Assembly (NCBI RefSeq): GCF_003467445.1
Contig: NZ_QSGS01000023.1
Coordinates: forward strand, 1-19,586
Direction of reading: 5' to 3'
Source: Exiguobacterium sp. AM39-5BH
GTDB taxonomy: Bacteria > Bacillota > Bacilli > Exiguobacteriales > Exiguobacteriaceae
DNA: 19,586 bases
Of this stretch, positions 8,616-17,100 are shown piece by piece (the stretch's first letter is position 1; each line of letters starts with the position of its first letter). Under the pieces are notes generated by a model. The model saw only the letters and a list, made by a program, of their open reading frames with translations, had not been told where the DNA came from and made no database searches. Position numbers and translations under genes: made by a program.

Positions 8616-8639
8616 TTGTTATTCCTCCTTTTTTCACAT

Positions 8640-8686
8640 AAAAAGGTGGCACGCCCCTTTCCCGTAGGAAAGGGACGAACCACCTT
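8640..8686 (-). terminator. Regulated terminator of the serS T-box
   Basis: AAGGTGG...CCACCTT arms enclose an inner CCCTTTCC/GGAAAGGG stem with a TACG-type loop and are followed by five T (8640-8644) on the minus strand. The upstream edge adjoins the T-box sequence, as needed for an alternative antiterminator fold. Confidence 0.9.
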
Positions 8687-8885
8687 GGATCCGCGTTGCC
8701 ACCCTCGTTGCCCGAAATCGGGCCACTCGATGCACGTAACGTGTGCGTAACGTGACTTGTTTCCAAGCCAATGCTCCGAGGCCGATTCGGTTACACCATC
8801 CCACTAGTTTGCACCAACCACTAGCTCTCTGTCAGTAGATGACCGTAACGTACTTTTCCTCATCATTGCATCTGTCATTGAATTA
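8640..8885 (-). promoter_or_regulatory. T-box leader of serS (serine, probable UCG specifier)
   Basis: A tRNA-sensing riboswitch that permits serS expression when uncharged tRNA-Ser accumulates. On the minus strand the T-box core AGGGTGGCAACGCGGA lies at 8690-8705 and competes with a large terminator hairpin (8640-8686). Upstream, Stem I features are visible (CAGAGAG, GGTTGGTGCAAAC). In the specifier region GAATCGGCC, the codon TCG (8783-8785) fits serine and would pair with the CGA anticodon of the tRNA encoded downstream. The specifier assignment is inferred without a folded alignment. The promoter must lie at or within the end of dacA; only weak hexamers are seen there. Confidence 0.92.
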
Positions 8886-8893
8886 GTTTTACT

Positions 8894-10137
8894 TTACAAC
8901 ATCTCAACTCTATCGACAAGGCTCAGTTTTCCGAGAACGAGTCGAATCTCATCTAAAAAGTCCGAGAAGGCACGCGTCATGCGTGTCAAAAACGACGCCA
9001 TCTCGACTGGTTCGGCCGCGACGAGCGTTCCTTTCGGTGGTTGTTCTCCGTCGAGATACCGAACGCTTCCAGCAGGCTCGATTGTGACGGTCCCGACCTG
9101 TTGATCGGCCGCAATCGGAGCTTTCGTATGGGGAAGGTCATACGTCGGTTCGGGAACAGCCTGCCCTTTCTCCACGAGCACTTCAAAGGCTGATGTGGTA
9201 CGCACTTTCGCCGACTCGACTGTACCTTCGGCAACATGGAGCGTCGCCGGGACGATTTCACCGGTCCGTAAAATCGGAGTCAAGACGAAATCGCCATAGG
9301 CATAGTCGTGAAGCGCCTTAGTCGCGGTATAGCGGCCTTGATCGGTTTCCGCTCCGAGAACGACCGACAGCACGGTCCGTCCGTCTCGCGTCGACACGCC
9401 GATAAAGCAGTATCCGGCGTCATCGGTCGTACCGGTTTTAAACCGAGCATCCCCGGGTATGCCAAATCACGACCGGCGAGCATCCGGTTCGTCGCTTCGA
9501 AACGGACACCATCGATATCGACATACGCTTGTTTCGTCACATCGAGCACTTCTGGGAATTTCGTCAAATACGCCAAAGCGAGCATCATCAAGTCGTTGGC
9601 CGATGTCAAATTCTCCCCAGGGCGTCCGGCTGACACCGAGTCAAGTCCTGACGCATTGGCGAACGTCGTTTGGGTCATGCCAAGTTCGGTCGCCCGTTCG
9701 TTCATTTTCTTTACGAATACCCCTTCCGAACCAGAGACGGCCTCGGCCAATGTGACCGCTGCCTCGTTCGCGGAACGAATCAACGCCACGTCGTATAGCT
9801 CTTTCACCGTGTACGGTTTATTGACGAGCGGAATCCGAGCCAATCCTGGTTTTCGGGTCAGCGCCAACGCCTTGTCGCTCGGGGTCACTTCTTGGTTCCA
9901 ACTGAGGTCACCCGCTTCAATGGCTTCCCGGACTAAAAATGCGGTCATCAGCTTCGTGATTGATGCCGGAGGAAGCATCGCGTCCTCTTCTTGTGAGAAC
10001 AGGATTTGTCCCGTCGTCATGTCCACGAGCATCGCGCCGGTCGCGTCGACTTTAGGTGCCGCCGATGCATCTGTCGGCACGATCATATTTAAAAGGATTG
10101 CCCAAACGAGCATCCATCCGATCCATCTTCGTCTCAC
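8894..10137 (-). CDS. dacA: D-alanyl-D-alanine carboxypeptidase (PBP5-like), frameshifted as read
   Basis: A penicillin-binding carboxypeptidase that trims the last D-Ala from peptidoglycan stems outside the cell. The start is a GTG (10135-10137) with AAAGGGG 7 nt upstream. A signal peptide (residues 1-26, ending ASA) is followed by the SxxK active site (Ser59-Lys62) and SAN (122-124); a PBP5-type beta domain and an amphipathic C-terminal anchor (FSDFLDEIRLVLGKL) complete it. The frame breaks at 9436-9439, exactly at the KTG motif: GGTTTAAAACCGG needs one more A to give GLKTGTTDDAGYCFIGVSTR. Restored length is 414 residues. In Bacillus dacA lies between guaB and pdxS; here it follows pdxT. 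Confidence 0.93.
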
Positions 10138-10189
10138 GGTCTTGCCCCTTTCTATACGTATCTCGTTATAGTGTAGCAAAAAAACACAT

Positions 10190-10216
10190 GAAAAAGACTC
10201 CCTATTTGCTAGGGAG
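10190..10216 (-). terminator. pdxST terminator
   Basis: A 7-bp stem CTCCCTA/TAGGGAG (10198-10204 with 10210-10216) and a five-base loop, followed on the minus strand by TC and a T run (10190-10195). It starts 8 nt after the pdxT stop and separates it from dacA. Confidence 0.88.
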
Positions 10217-10224
10217 CCCTTCAA

Positions 10225-10803
10225 TCAGGCGAGTTGACGCTTCGTCGCTTCAACCATATCTAAGAAATAGCGGTGCATCGACAAGTCGTCTGTCAATTCC
10301 GGATGGAACGAGCAGGCCATATACTTGTCATACCGAACCGCGACAATCGCCTCCTCGACCTCGGCGAGCACGTCGACGTTTGCTTCGACCGATGCGACTT
10401 GCGGTGCTCGAATGAACACCGCTTCGACCGCATCATCGATTCCTTTGACCGCTAAATCGACTTCAAAGCTATCGACTTGTCGTCCGAACGCGTTCCGTTT
10501 GACCGTCATCGGGATTTTACGCAAATGCGCATCATACCCTTCGACTTCGGTCGCGAGCAGAATCAACCCGGCGCACGTTCCGAACATCGGCAATTCCGTG
10601 TTCTCACGTAACGGCTCGAGTAACTCGTAGCGATCGAGCAGACGACGCATTGCCGTGCTCTCCCCACCCGGTAAGACGAGTCCATCGATTCGATTTAAGT
10701 CATCGACCGAGCGGACGACGAGCGTATTCACACCAAGTGCTTCGAGCATGTGAACGTGTTCGCGAATTGCACCTTGCATTCCGAGTACACCAATCGTGGT
10801 CAT
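10225..10803 (-). CDS. pdxT: Pyridoxal 5'-phosphate synthase glutaminase subunit PdxT
   Basis: Class I glutamine amidotransferase that releases ammonia from glutamine and channels it to PdxS for PLP synthesis. The 192-residue protein shows the oxyanion segment PGGEST (45-50), nucleophile Cys77 in GTCAG, and His167 and Glu169 in FHPELTDD, completing the triad. Length is normal. The ATG (10801-10803) lies one base after the pdxS stop, with a GAGG site inside the end of pdxS, so the subunits are translated together. Confidence 0.97.
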   Translation of the reverse strand: MTTIGVLGMQGAIREHVHMLEALGVNTLVVRSVDDLNRIDGLVLPGGESTAMRRLLDRYELLEPLRENTELPMFGTCAGLILLATEVEGYDAHLRKIPMTVKRNAFGRQVDSFEVDLAVKGIDDAVEAVFIRAPQVASVEANVDVLAEVEEAIVAVRYDKYMACSFHPELTDDLSMHRYFLDMVEATKRQLA

Positions 10804-10804
10804 C

Positions 10805-11695
10805 TTACCAACCTCGCGGTGCCATGAGTTCTTCTTGTTTGAGCGTGCGGACGTCGAGTCCCTTCATCGCTTCGCCGAGTCCTTTCGACAAGTGCGCGAT
10901 GCGCTCATAGTCATCATGGTACGTCGTAGCTTCAACGATGGCACGGGCAAACTTCTCAGGGTTCTCCGCCTTAAAGATTCCTGATCCGACAAAGACGCCG
11001 TCCGCTCCGAGGTGCATCATGAGTGCCGCATCGGCTGGTGTCGCAATTCCGCCTGCTGCGAAGTTGACGACCGGGAGGCGACCCGCTTCACGGATTTGCA
11101 TGAGCACTTCAAACGGAGCACCAAGATCACGCGCTTCCGTCATCACTTCATCGATGCTCATCGAGAGCAAGCGTTTCACTTGGGCTTGAACGGTACGCAT
11201 ATGACGAACCGCTTCGACGATGTTGCCGGTTCCCGGCTCACCCTTCGTCCGGATCATCGCTGCACCTTCCCCGATGCGGCGTGATGCTTCACCAAGGTCC
11301 CGCGCGCCACAAACGAACGGTGCTTTGTAGTCGCGTTTGTAGAGATGGAACTCTTCGTCAGCAGGTGTCAACACTTCACTCTCGTCAATGAAATCAACCC
11401 CCATTGATTCAAGGACACGTGCTTCAGCGATGTGACCGATGCGGCACTTCGCCATGACCGGTACCGATACTGCACTCATGACGTCTTCAATGATTGTCGG
11501 GTCGGCCATACGCGCGACGCCGCCCATTTTGCGAATATCTGAAGGTACGCGCTCGAGTGCCATGACGGCAACTGCACCTGCTGCCTCAGCAATTTTGGCT
11601 TGTTCTGCGTTGATGACGTCCATGATGACGCCACCTTTTTGCATTTCGGCCATACCGCGTTTTACTTTGTCTGTCCCTACTTGTCTCTTTTCCAA
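10805..11695 (-). CDS. pdxS: Pyridoxal 5'-phosphate synthase subunit PdxS
   Basis: Builds PLP from ribose 5-phosphate, glyceraldehyde 3-phosphate and ammonia, as a TIM-barrel dodecamer decorated with PdxT. The conserved blocks [71 protein letters not shown] and [17 protein letters not shown] are all present. A longer reading adds five residues, but its TTG overlaps the ribosome site. I chose the TTG at 11693-11695, 6 nt after GGAGGGG (11702-11708), giving 296 residues beginning [15 protein letters not shown]. It diverges from a MocR-type regulator that probably controls it. Confidence 0.97.
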   Translation of the reverse strand: MEKRQVGTDKVKRGMAEMQKGGVIMDVINAEQAKIAEAAGAVAVMALERVPSDIRKMGGVARMADPTIIEDVMSAVSVPVMAKCRIGHIAEARVLESMGVDFIDESEVLTPADEEFHLYKRDYKAPFVCGARDLGEASRRIGEGAAMIRTKGEPGTGNIVEAVRHMRTVQAQVKRLLSMSIDEVMTEARDLGAPFEVLMQIREAGRLPVVNFAAGGIATPADAALMMHLGADGVFVGSGIFKAENPEKFARAIVEATTYHDDYERIAHLSKGLGEAMKGLDVRTLKQEELMAPRGW

Positions 11696-11728
11696 ATGGA
11701 TCCCCTCCAATAAGCTAGTCTACTTGCA

Positions 11729-11790
11729 AGTATAAATTGATTTGACTATATTGAAAGTGCCAGTTTTATGTTTTTTGAAGTGGTCAGTTT
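11729..11790 (-). promoter_or_regulatory. pdxST promoter with two direct repeats, probable PdxR operator
   Basis: On the minus strand a good -10 TATACT (11729-11734) has only a poor -35 (CTTTCA, 11752-11757), as expected for an activated promoter. Two similar 16-nt sequences, AAACTGACCACTTCAA (11775-11790) and AAACTGGCACTTTCAA (11751-11766), lie in direct orientation 24 bp apart, the second covering the -35. MocR-type PdxR proteins are known to bind repeats between pdxR and pdxST, so these are the natural candidates; binding is inferred. A plus-strand promoter (TTGACT at 11742-11747) may overlap the same stretch. Confidence 0.55.
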
Positions 11791-11849
11791 AAATAAAGGA
11801 CTTCATTTCTTGATTCTCGAATGGTGTAAAGATTAAAGGAGATGATGGA

Positions 11850-11963
11850 ATGGATCAATGGAACAGTCGTGACGAAGCGCATGAGCGCAGTTTTTTTGGA
11901 AAAACGGGAGTCGTCTCGCTCCTCCTCGTCATCGGATTCGTACTTTATTTTTTCTTTGGCTGA
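11850..11963 (+). CDS. Small single-helix membrane protein, 37 residues
   Basis: A short ORF beginning MDQWNSRDEAHERSFFGKTG and ending in a hydrophobic stretch (VVSLLLVIGFVLYFFFG, residues 21-37) that would span the membrane once. AAAGGAG lies 8 nt before the ATG, an excellent ribosome site. It is 16 bp before the pdxR-like gene on the same strand, so the two are probably co-transcribed. A charged head plus a C-terminal helix suggests a tail-anchored or small accessory membrane protein. I do not recognise the family and propose no function. An ATG at 11845 in another frame gives a low-complexity serine-rich product and lacks the spacing. Confidence 0.65.
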   Translation: MDQWNSRDEAHERSFFGKTGVVSLLLVIGFVLYFFFG

Positions 11964-11979
11964 CTAGAAAGGACACACC

Positions 11980-13383
11980 ATGGATATGCTCACGTTCTCA
12001 CTCGAGGCTGACTCGAGCGTCCCGTTGTATGAACAACTCTATCTACACATTCGACAAGCCATCGTCGATGACACCCTCACCACCGGGACAAAACTTCCGT
12101 CCAAACGTAAGTTAGGCGAGTTTTTAGATGTATCACAAACGACAGTCGAACTGGCTTATGCTCAGCTGCTCGCGGAAGGATACATCGAGTCGTTGCCACG
12201 CAAAGGCTTCTACGTATTACCGCAAGAAGAACTGTACGTCCGGCGCGGCAGTAGCGTCATCGAACCGCTCCCGGTGAAAAAAACATATGACTTCGACTTG
12301 TATCCGAGTCAAATCGATACGACCGCTTTCCCGTTCGAACGTTGGCGCCGGCACTTAAAACAAGTCGTGTCGGAAGAAAACCACGATTTGCTGTCACTCG
12401 GCTCTGTCCAAGGCGATTTCGTCCTTCGCCAAGAGATTGCGACCTATCTCTATCATTCGCGTGGTGTGCATTGTTTTCCCGAACAAATCGTTGTTGGATC
12501 GGGAACCGAGCAGCTGTTGCCCCAATTGTTAGAACTGTTGCCGGATACTACGACGTTCGGCATTGAGGATCCTGGTTATCCACTGACTCGTCAGCTGTTC
12601 GCGCACCAACAGCGGACGTTCATCCCGATTCCTGTCGATGAGAGCGGCGTTCGTGTCGACCTGGTGGAGCAAGCATCCATTGATGCCCTCTATGTCACAC
12701 CGGCCCATCAATTTCCGACCGGGACCATTCTATCTGTCAGTCGACGTCAACGCTTGCTCAACTGGGCATCGGAGCGACAGACGTATGTGATTGAAGATGA
12801 TTACGATAGTGAATTCCGTTATAGCGGCAAACCGATTCCCTCTTTGCAAAGTATGGATCAAAACGAGCGTGTCATCTATTTGAGCACATTCTCGAAATCA
12901 TTGATGCCTTCCTTGCGCATCGGTTATATGGTGCTCCCGCCTCCGCTGTTAAATCGCTATCGAGAACGCTATCGTCACTTCACGTGCAGCGTCCCCCGTT
13001 TCGAACAACATACGTTGGCAGCATTTATGGCGACCGGCGATTTTGAGAAACACTTGAACCGGATGCGAAAGACATACCGCCGGAAACTTGAAATCATTAT
13101 CGCCGCCTTTAAACCTTATGAACCGACCGTCTCCATCACAGGGGCGAGCGCCGGCCTTCACGTCGTCCTGTCTGTGCGGACGACCGAGACGAGCGGACAA
13201 TTGAAACGATCGGCCGAGGCTTCGAATATCCGCCTCAATGCGATGACAGACTATCGCATCAACTCAAGCGATACGGTCCCACAGCTTTTATTCGGGTTTG
13301 CTGCCTTATCTGAAGAAGTATTACCCGCTGCCGTCAGTGCACTCATGTCGTGTTGGAACATTGCGAAAGGAAGAGATGGATGA
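11980..13383 (+). CDS. pdxR: MocR/GabR-family regulator, probable PdxR
   Basis: A 467-residue transcription factor with an N-terminal GntR-type winged helix (about 10-80: PLYEQLYLHIRQAI, TKLPSKRKLGEFLDVSQTTV, LLAEGYIESLPRKGFYV) and a C-terminal fold-type I aminotransferase domain. The PLP-binding lysine is Lys306 in STFSKSLMPSLRIGYM, and the cofactor-contacting IEDDYDSEFRYSGKPIPSLQ segment is at 271-290. Divergence from pdxST makes PdxR, a PLP-sensing regulator of PLP synthesis, the likely identity; GabR or another MocR protein is the alternative. AGAAAGGA precedes the ATG. It overlaps the sortase gene by ATGA (13380-13383), which is unusual for unrelated functions. Confidence 0.87.
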   Translation: MDMLTFSLEADSSVPLYEQLYLHIRQAIVDDTLTTGTKLPSKRKLGEFLDVSQTTVELAYAQLLAEGYIESLPRKGFYVLPQEELYVRRGSSVIEPLPVKKTYDFDLYPSQIDTTAFPFERWRRHLKQVVSEENHDLLSLGSVQGDFVLRQEIATYLYHSRGVHCFPEQIVVGSGTEQLLPQLLELLPDTTTFGIEDPGYPLTRQLFAHQQRTFIPIPVDESGVRVDLVEQASIDALYVTPAHQFPTGTILSVSRRQRLLNWASERQTYVIEDDYDSEFRYSGKPIPSLQSMDQNERVIYLSTFSKSLMPSLRIGYMVLPPPLLNRYRERYRHFTCSVPRFEQHTLAAFMATGDFEKHLNRMRKTYRRKLEIIIAAFKPYEPTVSITGASAGLHVVLSVRTTETSGQLKRSAEASNIRLNAMTDYRINSSDTVPQLLFGFAALSEEVLPAAVSALMSCWNIAKGRDG

Positions 13384-13994
13384 AACGGTCACGCTATGTC
13401 ATCGGTGGGCTCCTCTTGTTAATTGGTACACTCCTGTTATCCGAATCGTGGTGGAAAGACCAACTCACGGCATGGAACAGTCAACAAGTGACCGCCGAAA
13501 TCCAACCGAAACAGCCAGAAGCCGGTGAATTTGAGTTTTCAAACGTCGAGCCGTTATCATGGGAACAACTTCTCACCGTGCGCAATCGGTTTCATGATTT
13601 ACCGACCATCGGCCTCATTTCGATTCCAGATGTCGAGCTCGAGCTCCCGATCTTATATGGGCTCGACAATGAGAATTTGGCGGTCGGTGCCGGAACGATG
13701 GATCCGGACCAACGAATGGGAAGCGGAAACTATGCACTCGCGGGTCACTATACGCAAAGCCCGACCACCCTGTTCGGTCCGCTTCACATCATCGACATCG
13801 GCATGTCCATCTACTTGACCGACATGACACATACGTTCGAATACGAAGTCACTTCGCTTGAGACCGTTCCCCCGACACGGGTCGACGTGCTCGACCCGAC
13901 AACAGAACCGACGATTACGCTCGTCACATGCACGTTCGATGCGACCGAACGTTTGATTGTCAAAGGACGATTCGTGAACCAAACGCCTCTCTAA
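13380..13994 (+). CDS. Class A-type sortase
   Basis: A membrane-anchored transpeptidase that links LPXTG-type surface proteins to the cell wall. The 204-residue protein has an N-terminal signal anchor (about 6-21), a short linker and the sortase barrel. The catalytic set is His123 (LAGHYTQS), Cys184 (TLVTC) and Arg191 (ERLIVKGRF). Layout and length resemble Staphylococcus SrtA, but class D is possible. The ATG at 13380 overlaps the regulator's stop; a longer in-frame reading would add ten residues. No LPXTG protein is encoded in the window, and the amylase downstream lacks a sorting signal, so this sortase must act on substrates encoded elsewhere. Confidence 0.9.
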   Translation: MKRSRYVIGGLLLLIGTLLLSESWWKDQLTAWNSQQVTAEIQPKQPEAGEFEFSNVEPLSWEQLLTVRNRFHDLPTIGLISIPDVELELPILYGLDNENLAVGAGTMDPDQRMGSGNYALAGHYTQSPTTLFGPLHIIDIGMSIYLTDMTHTFEYEVTSLETVPPTRVDVLDPTTEPTITLVTCTFDATERLIVKGRFVNQTPL

Positions 13995-14010
13995 CCGATA
14001 GGCGTTTTTA
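13981..14010 (+). terminator. Terminator of the pdxR-sortase unit
   Basis: AAACGCCT (13981-13988) pairs with AGGCGTTT (14000-14007), with an 11-nt loop and T-rich sequence after it. It contains the sortase stop codon (13992-13994) and separates the sortase from the amylase promoter. Confidence 0.8.
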
Positions 14011-14029
14011 TTATTTTTTAAAAAATATA

Positions 14030-14058
14030 TTGTGAGCGCTTACATATTCAGCTAAACT
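14030..14058 (+). promoter_or_regulatory. Amylase promoter overlapped by a cre site
   Basis: -35 TTGTGA (14030-14035), 17 bp, -10 TAAACT (14053-14058), giving a start near 14065. A catabolite-responsive element TGTGAGCGCTTACA (14031-14044) covers the -35; it differs by one base from the ideal palindrome TGTAAGCGCTTACA. CcpA bound here would block the promoter when preferred sugars are present. Confidence 0.85.
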
Positions 14059-14063
14059 ATTCC

Positions 14064-14077
14064 TGAAACCGTTTGCA
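14064..14077 (+). promoter_or_regulatory. Second cre site at the amylase transcription start
   Basis: TGAAACCGTTTGCA fits the degenerate CcpA consensus (TGNAANCGNNNNCA). It lies at the predicted start site, 20 bp downstream of the first cre. Two sites would strengthen catabolite repression of the amylase. Confidence 0.7.
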
Positions 14078-14132
14078 CAATTTTGATAATTCGTTGCCCT
14101 GTGGACGACACATTCCATGAAAGAGGTGCTTT

Positions 14133-17100
14133 ATGAAGAAGAAAACGGCACGACAGACGACTACATTACTTTTATCATCCGTTCTCCTCATCCAAGCCGG
14201 TGTTCCGATGAACGCATTGGCCGAGCCTGCGACAATCTCGATTGATGGCTTAAAAACGGATTGGGCGAACACGCCAGCGCTTGCCACATCCCCCCAGGCA
14301 GGTTGGCAAGGATTTGATTTAGGAGACATTTATCTGCAGAACGATGCGCGTAACCTTTACTTTTATGTGGATGCGAACAACGTTCCGAACTGGGGCGACA
14401 ACGGTCAATACATAAATATCGCTCTTCAAATCAATGAACAAGATTCAGGTGTGGCGACCAACCCACTCGGCTATCCGTTCAACTTTAGCCAAACCGATAA
14501 AAAACCACAGTATCATATTTTACTTCGCGTCGATGGCGACACGTCAGTAAAAGAAGCCGCTCTGTATGAAGCAGGGAAATCCACGCCGCTCGCAAACTTG
14601 AGCAACTTAAACGGCGCCTCGTTTGCCATTGATCGCACGAAAGGCTTTGAAGGCAAAATTCCATTGTCCCTGCTTGGTCTAAACAATGATGATACCGTTC
14701 GGGTCCTCACGGTACTCAGCGGGAATAACGCGACCGAGCACGGTGCGTTCGACACGATTCCAAGCAATACGGCCAATAAAGTCGCCGATAGTTGGAACGT
14801 TTCGGCGACTCCGTCGACACAATCGGTATATAGCCCAGCTTTCACGTTGAGCGGTGTCGAGACGGTCAGTCAACTCGAAGTGACAGCGGTCACGCCGGCC
14901 AATCAATCGGAACAAGTGGACATCAAATCCCCAATCACATGGACGTTCAATGAACCTGTGTCGTTAGATGCTTCGAACATCAGCTTGATGAATGGCGAGA
15001 CAGCTGTACCGTTCACGGCTGAAGCGAGTGGATCGACCGTGACCGTCACACCAACCGAGGCACTCGGTTTGAATCAAACGTATACCGCGACCCTTCCCGC
15101 GGGTGCTGTGAAAGGATATCTATCGAACACGACGTTGCCGGCATTGACGACGTCATTTAAAACCATCACTGAAATCGCCGATCCATGGAAAACACAACGC
15201 TACATCGAGATGTTGTACGTCCGGGCCGATAACGATTACACGGGCTGGAACTTATGGACGTGGAGCACGGGTGCCAAAGACGGTCAAGTTGACCCGTATA
15301 AAATCACCGAAGGCGGCGCCATCTTCCGAATCCCAGTCGGAAAAGATGCGACCAATGTCGGTTTTGTCATCCGCAAAGGCACGGATTGGGCCGTAAAAGA
15401 TGGTTACGGGGAAGACCGCTATGTGAAACTCGGGAGCGACCGGGTGACGAAAATCGTCGTCGAGAGCGGCAAAGGGACGTTCCACCAAGTACCGACGATT
15501 CAAGGACCGGTTTTAGAAAACGGTGCTGTCACGTTCTTCTACCGTGACAAAGCGTTGTATGAAGCAGGACAACTCGATGAAATCGACAGTGTCGCGTTAA
15601 AAGTCAATGGCACGACATACCCGATGACGTATGAAGCAAAAAATGAATGGTTCCGTCATACGGTCAAATTACCGGAAGGGAAACATGATTATACGTTCCT
15701 TGTCACAAATGACGGCGTCACGACCGAAGTGAAGGATCCTTACTTCGAGGCTTCGAGCGTCGAGTATCGTCGTCCAAACGTTAAACTAGCGGCAAGCGTG
15801 GCACCGAAAGCCCTCAGCTATCGAGAGAACGCGGTCGTCCAAGTGAAACCGACGTTGCCGAAGGGCGTCAAGTTACGTCAACTGTTCATCGATGCGCGTC
15901 CTCTTGGCGGACCGGCTAAACTAGAAGTCGACCCGGCTCTCAACAAGCAGACGATTGCAGTCAAAGATACCGTCAAACCGGGCAATAAATTCTTAACGAT
16001 TACTGCGATTGATCAATACGGTAACGTCCATAAGACGAAAACATCGTTAACGGTCCGACCGGTCTCGATGAAGGACAAGCAAGAGTTCGATTGGGATGAG
16101 GCACGGATTTACTTCATGCTGACCGACCGCTTCTACGATGGGGATAAAACGAACAATAACCCGAACGGTGAATACTATGACCAAGACCATCTTGAGTCTT
16201 ATCACGGCGGCGACTTTGCCGGTGTGACGAAGAAACTCGATTACTTGGATAAACTAGGCATCAACACGATTTGGATTACACCGATTGTCGATAATATCGA
16301 TTGGGATCTTCGCTACGGTAAAGATGGATCACAGTATGGCTATCATGGATACTGGGCGAAAAACTTCGAAAAACTCGATGAGCATCTCGGCGATATGAAA
16401 GCATTCCATCGTCTGATTGACGAAGCGAATGCTCGCGGAATCAAGATCATGGTCGACGTCGTCTTGAACCATCCTGGCTATGGGATGGAACCAGGAGCTG
16501 TCGATACGGGCGCCACAAACTTCCCTACTAATAAAGAACGCAAAGTCTTCGACGGCATGATTCGCTCGAACCCGGTCGATGGCGATGACTTGAAGATGTC
16601 TCTCTCCGGACTGCCGGACTTTAAGACCGAAGAGGCTGCCGTCCGTCAACAACTCGTCAAATGGCAGACGGACTGGATTAAGCGCTCGAAGACGAAAAAA
16701 GGGAACACCATCGATTACTTCCGCGTCGATACGGTCAAGCACGTCGATTCCACAACATGGAAGTCGTTCAAAAACGAATTGACGGCCATCAAACCAGATT
16801 TCAAAATGATTGGCGAACATTACGGTGCGAGTGTGAACAACACGGGCGGTTACTTGCAGAGTGGGCAGATGGACTCACTTCTCGACTTTGATTTCAAATA
16901 TCAAGCCGAACGTTTCATCAACGGGAACATTGATGATGTCGAGAGCGCGCTTCAATATCGCAACACGCAACTCTCGAATGAAGCGACACTCGGTCAATTC
17001 CTCAGCAGTCATGACGAGGACGGTTTCCTCGTATCACGTGCTGGAGGCGATGAAGGGAAGCATATGGTCGCCGCCTCGCTTCAAATGACGGCGAAAGGAC

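Noticed and set aside
9308..10171. A 287-codon open frame on the plus strand opposite dacA
   Set aside because: It is antisense to a well-conserved PBP5 gene, has no family resemblance and is explained by codon bias of the real gene.
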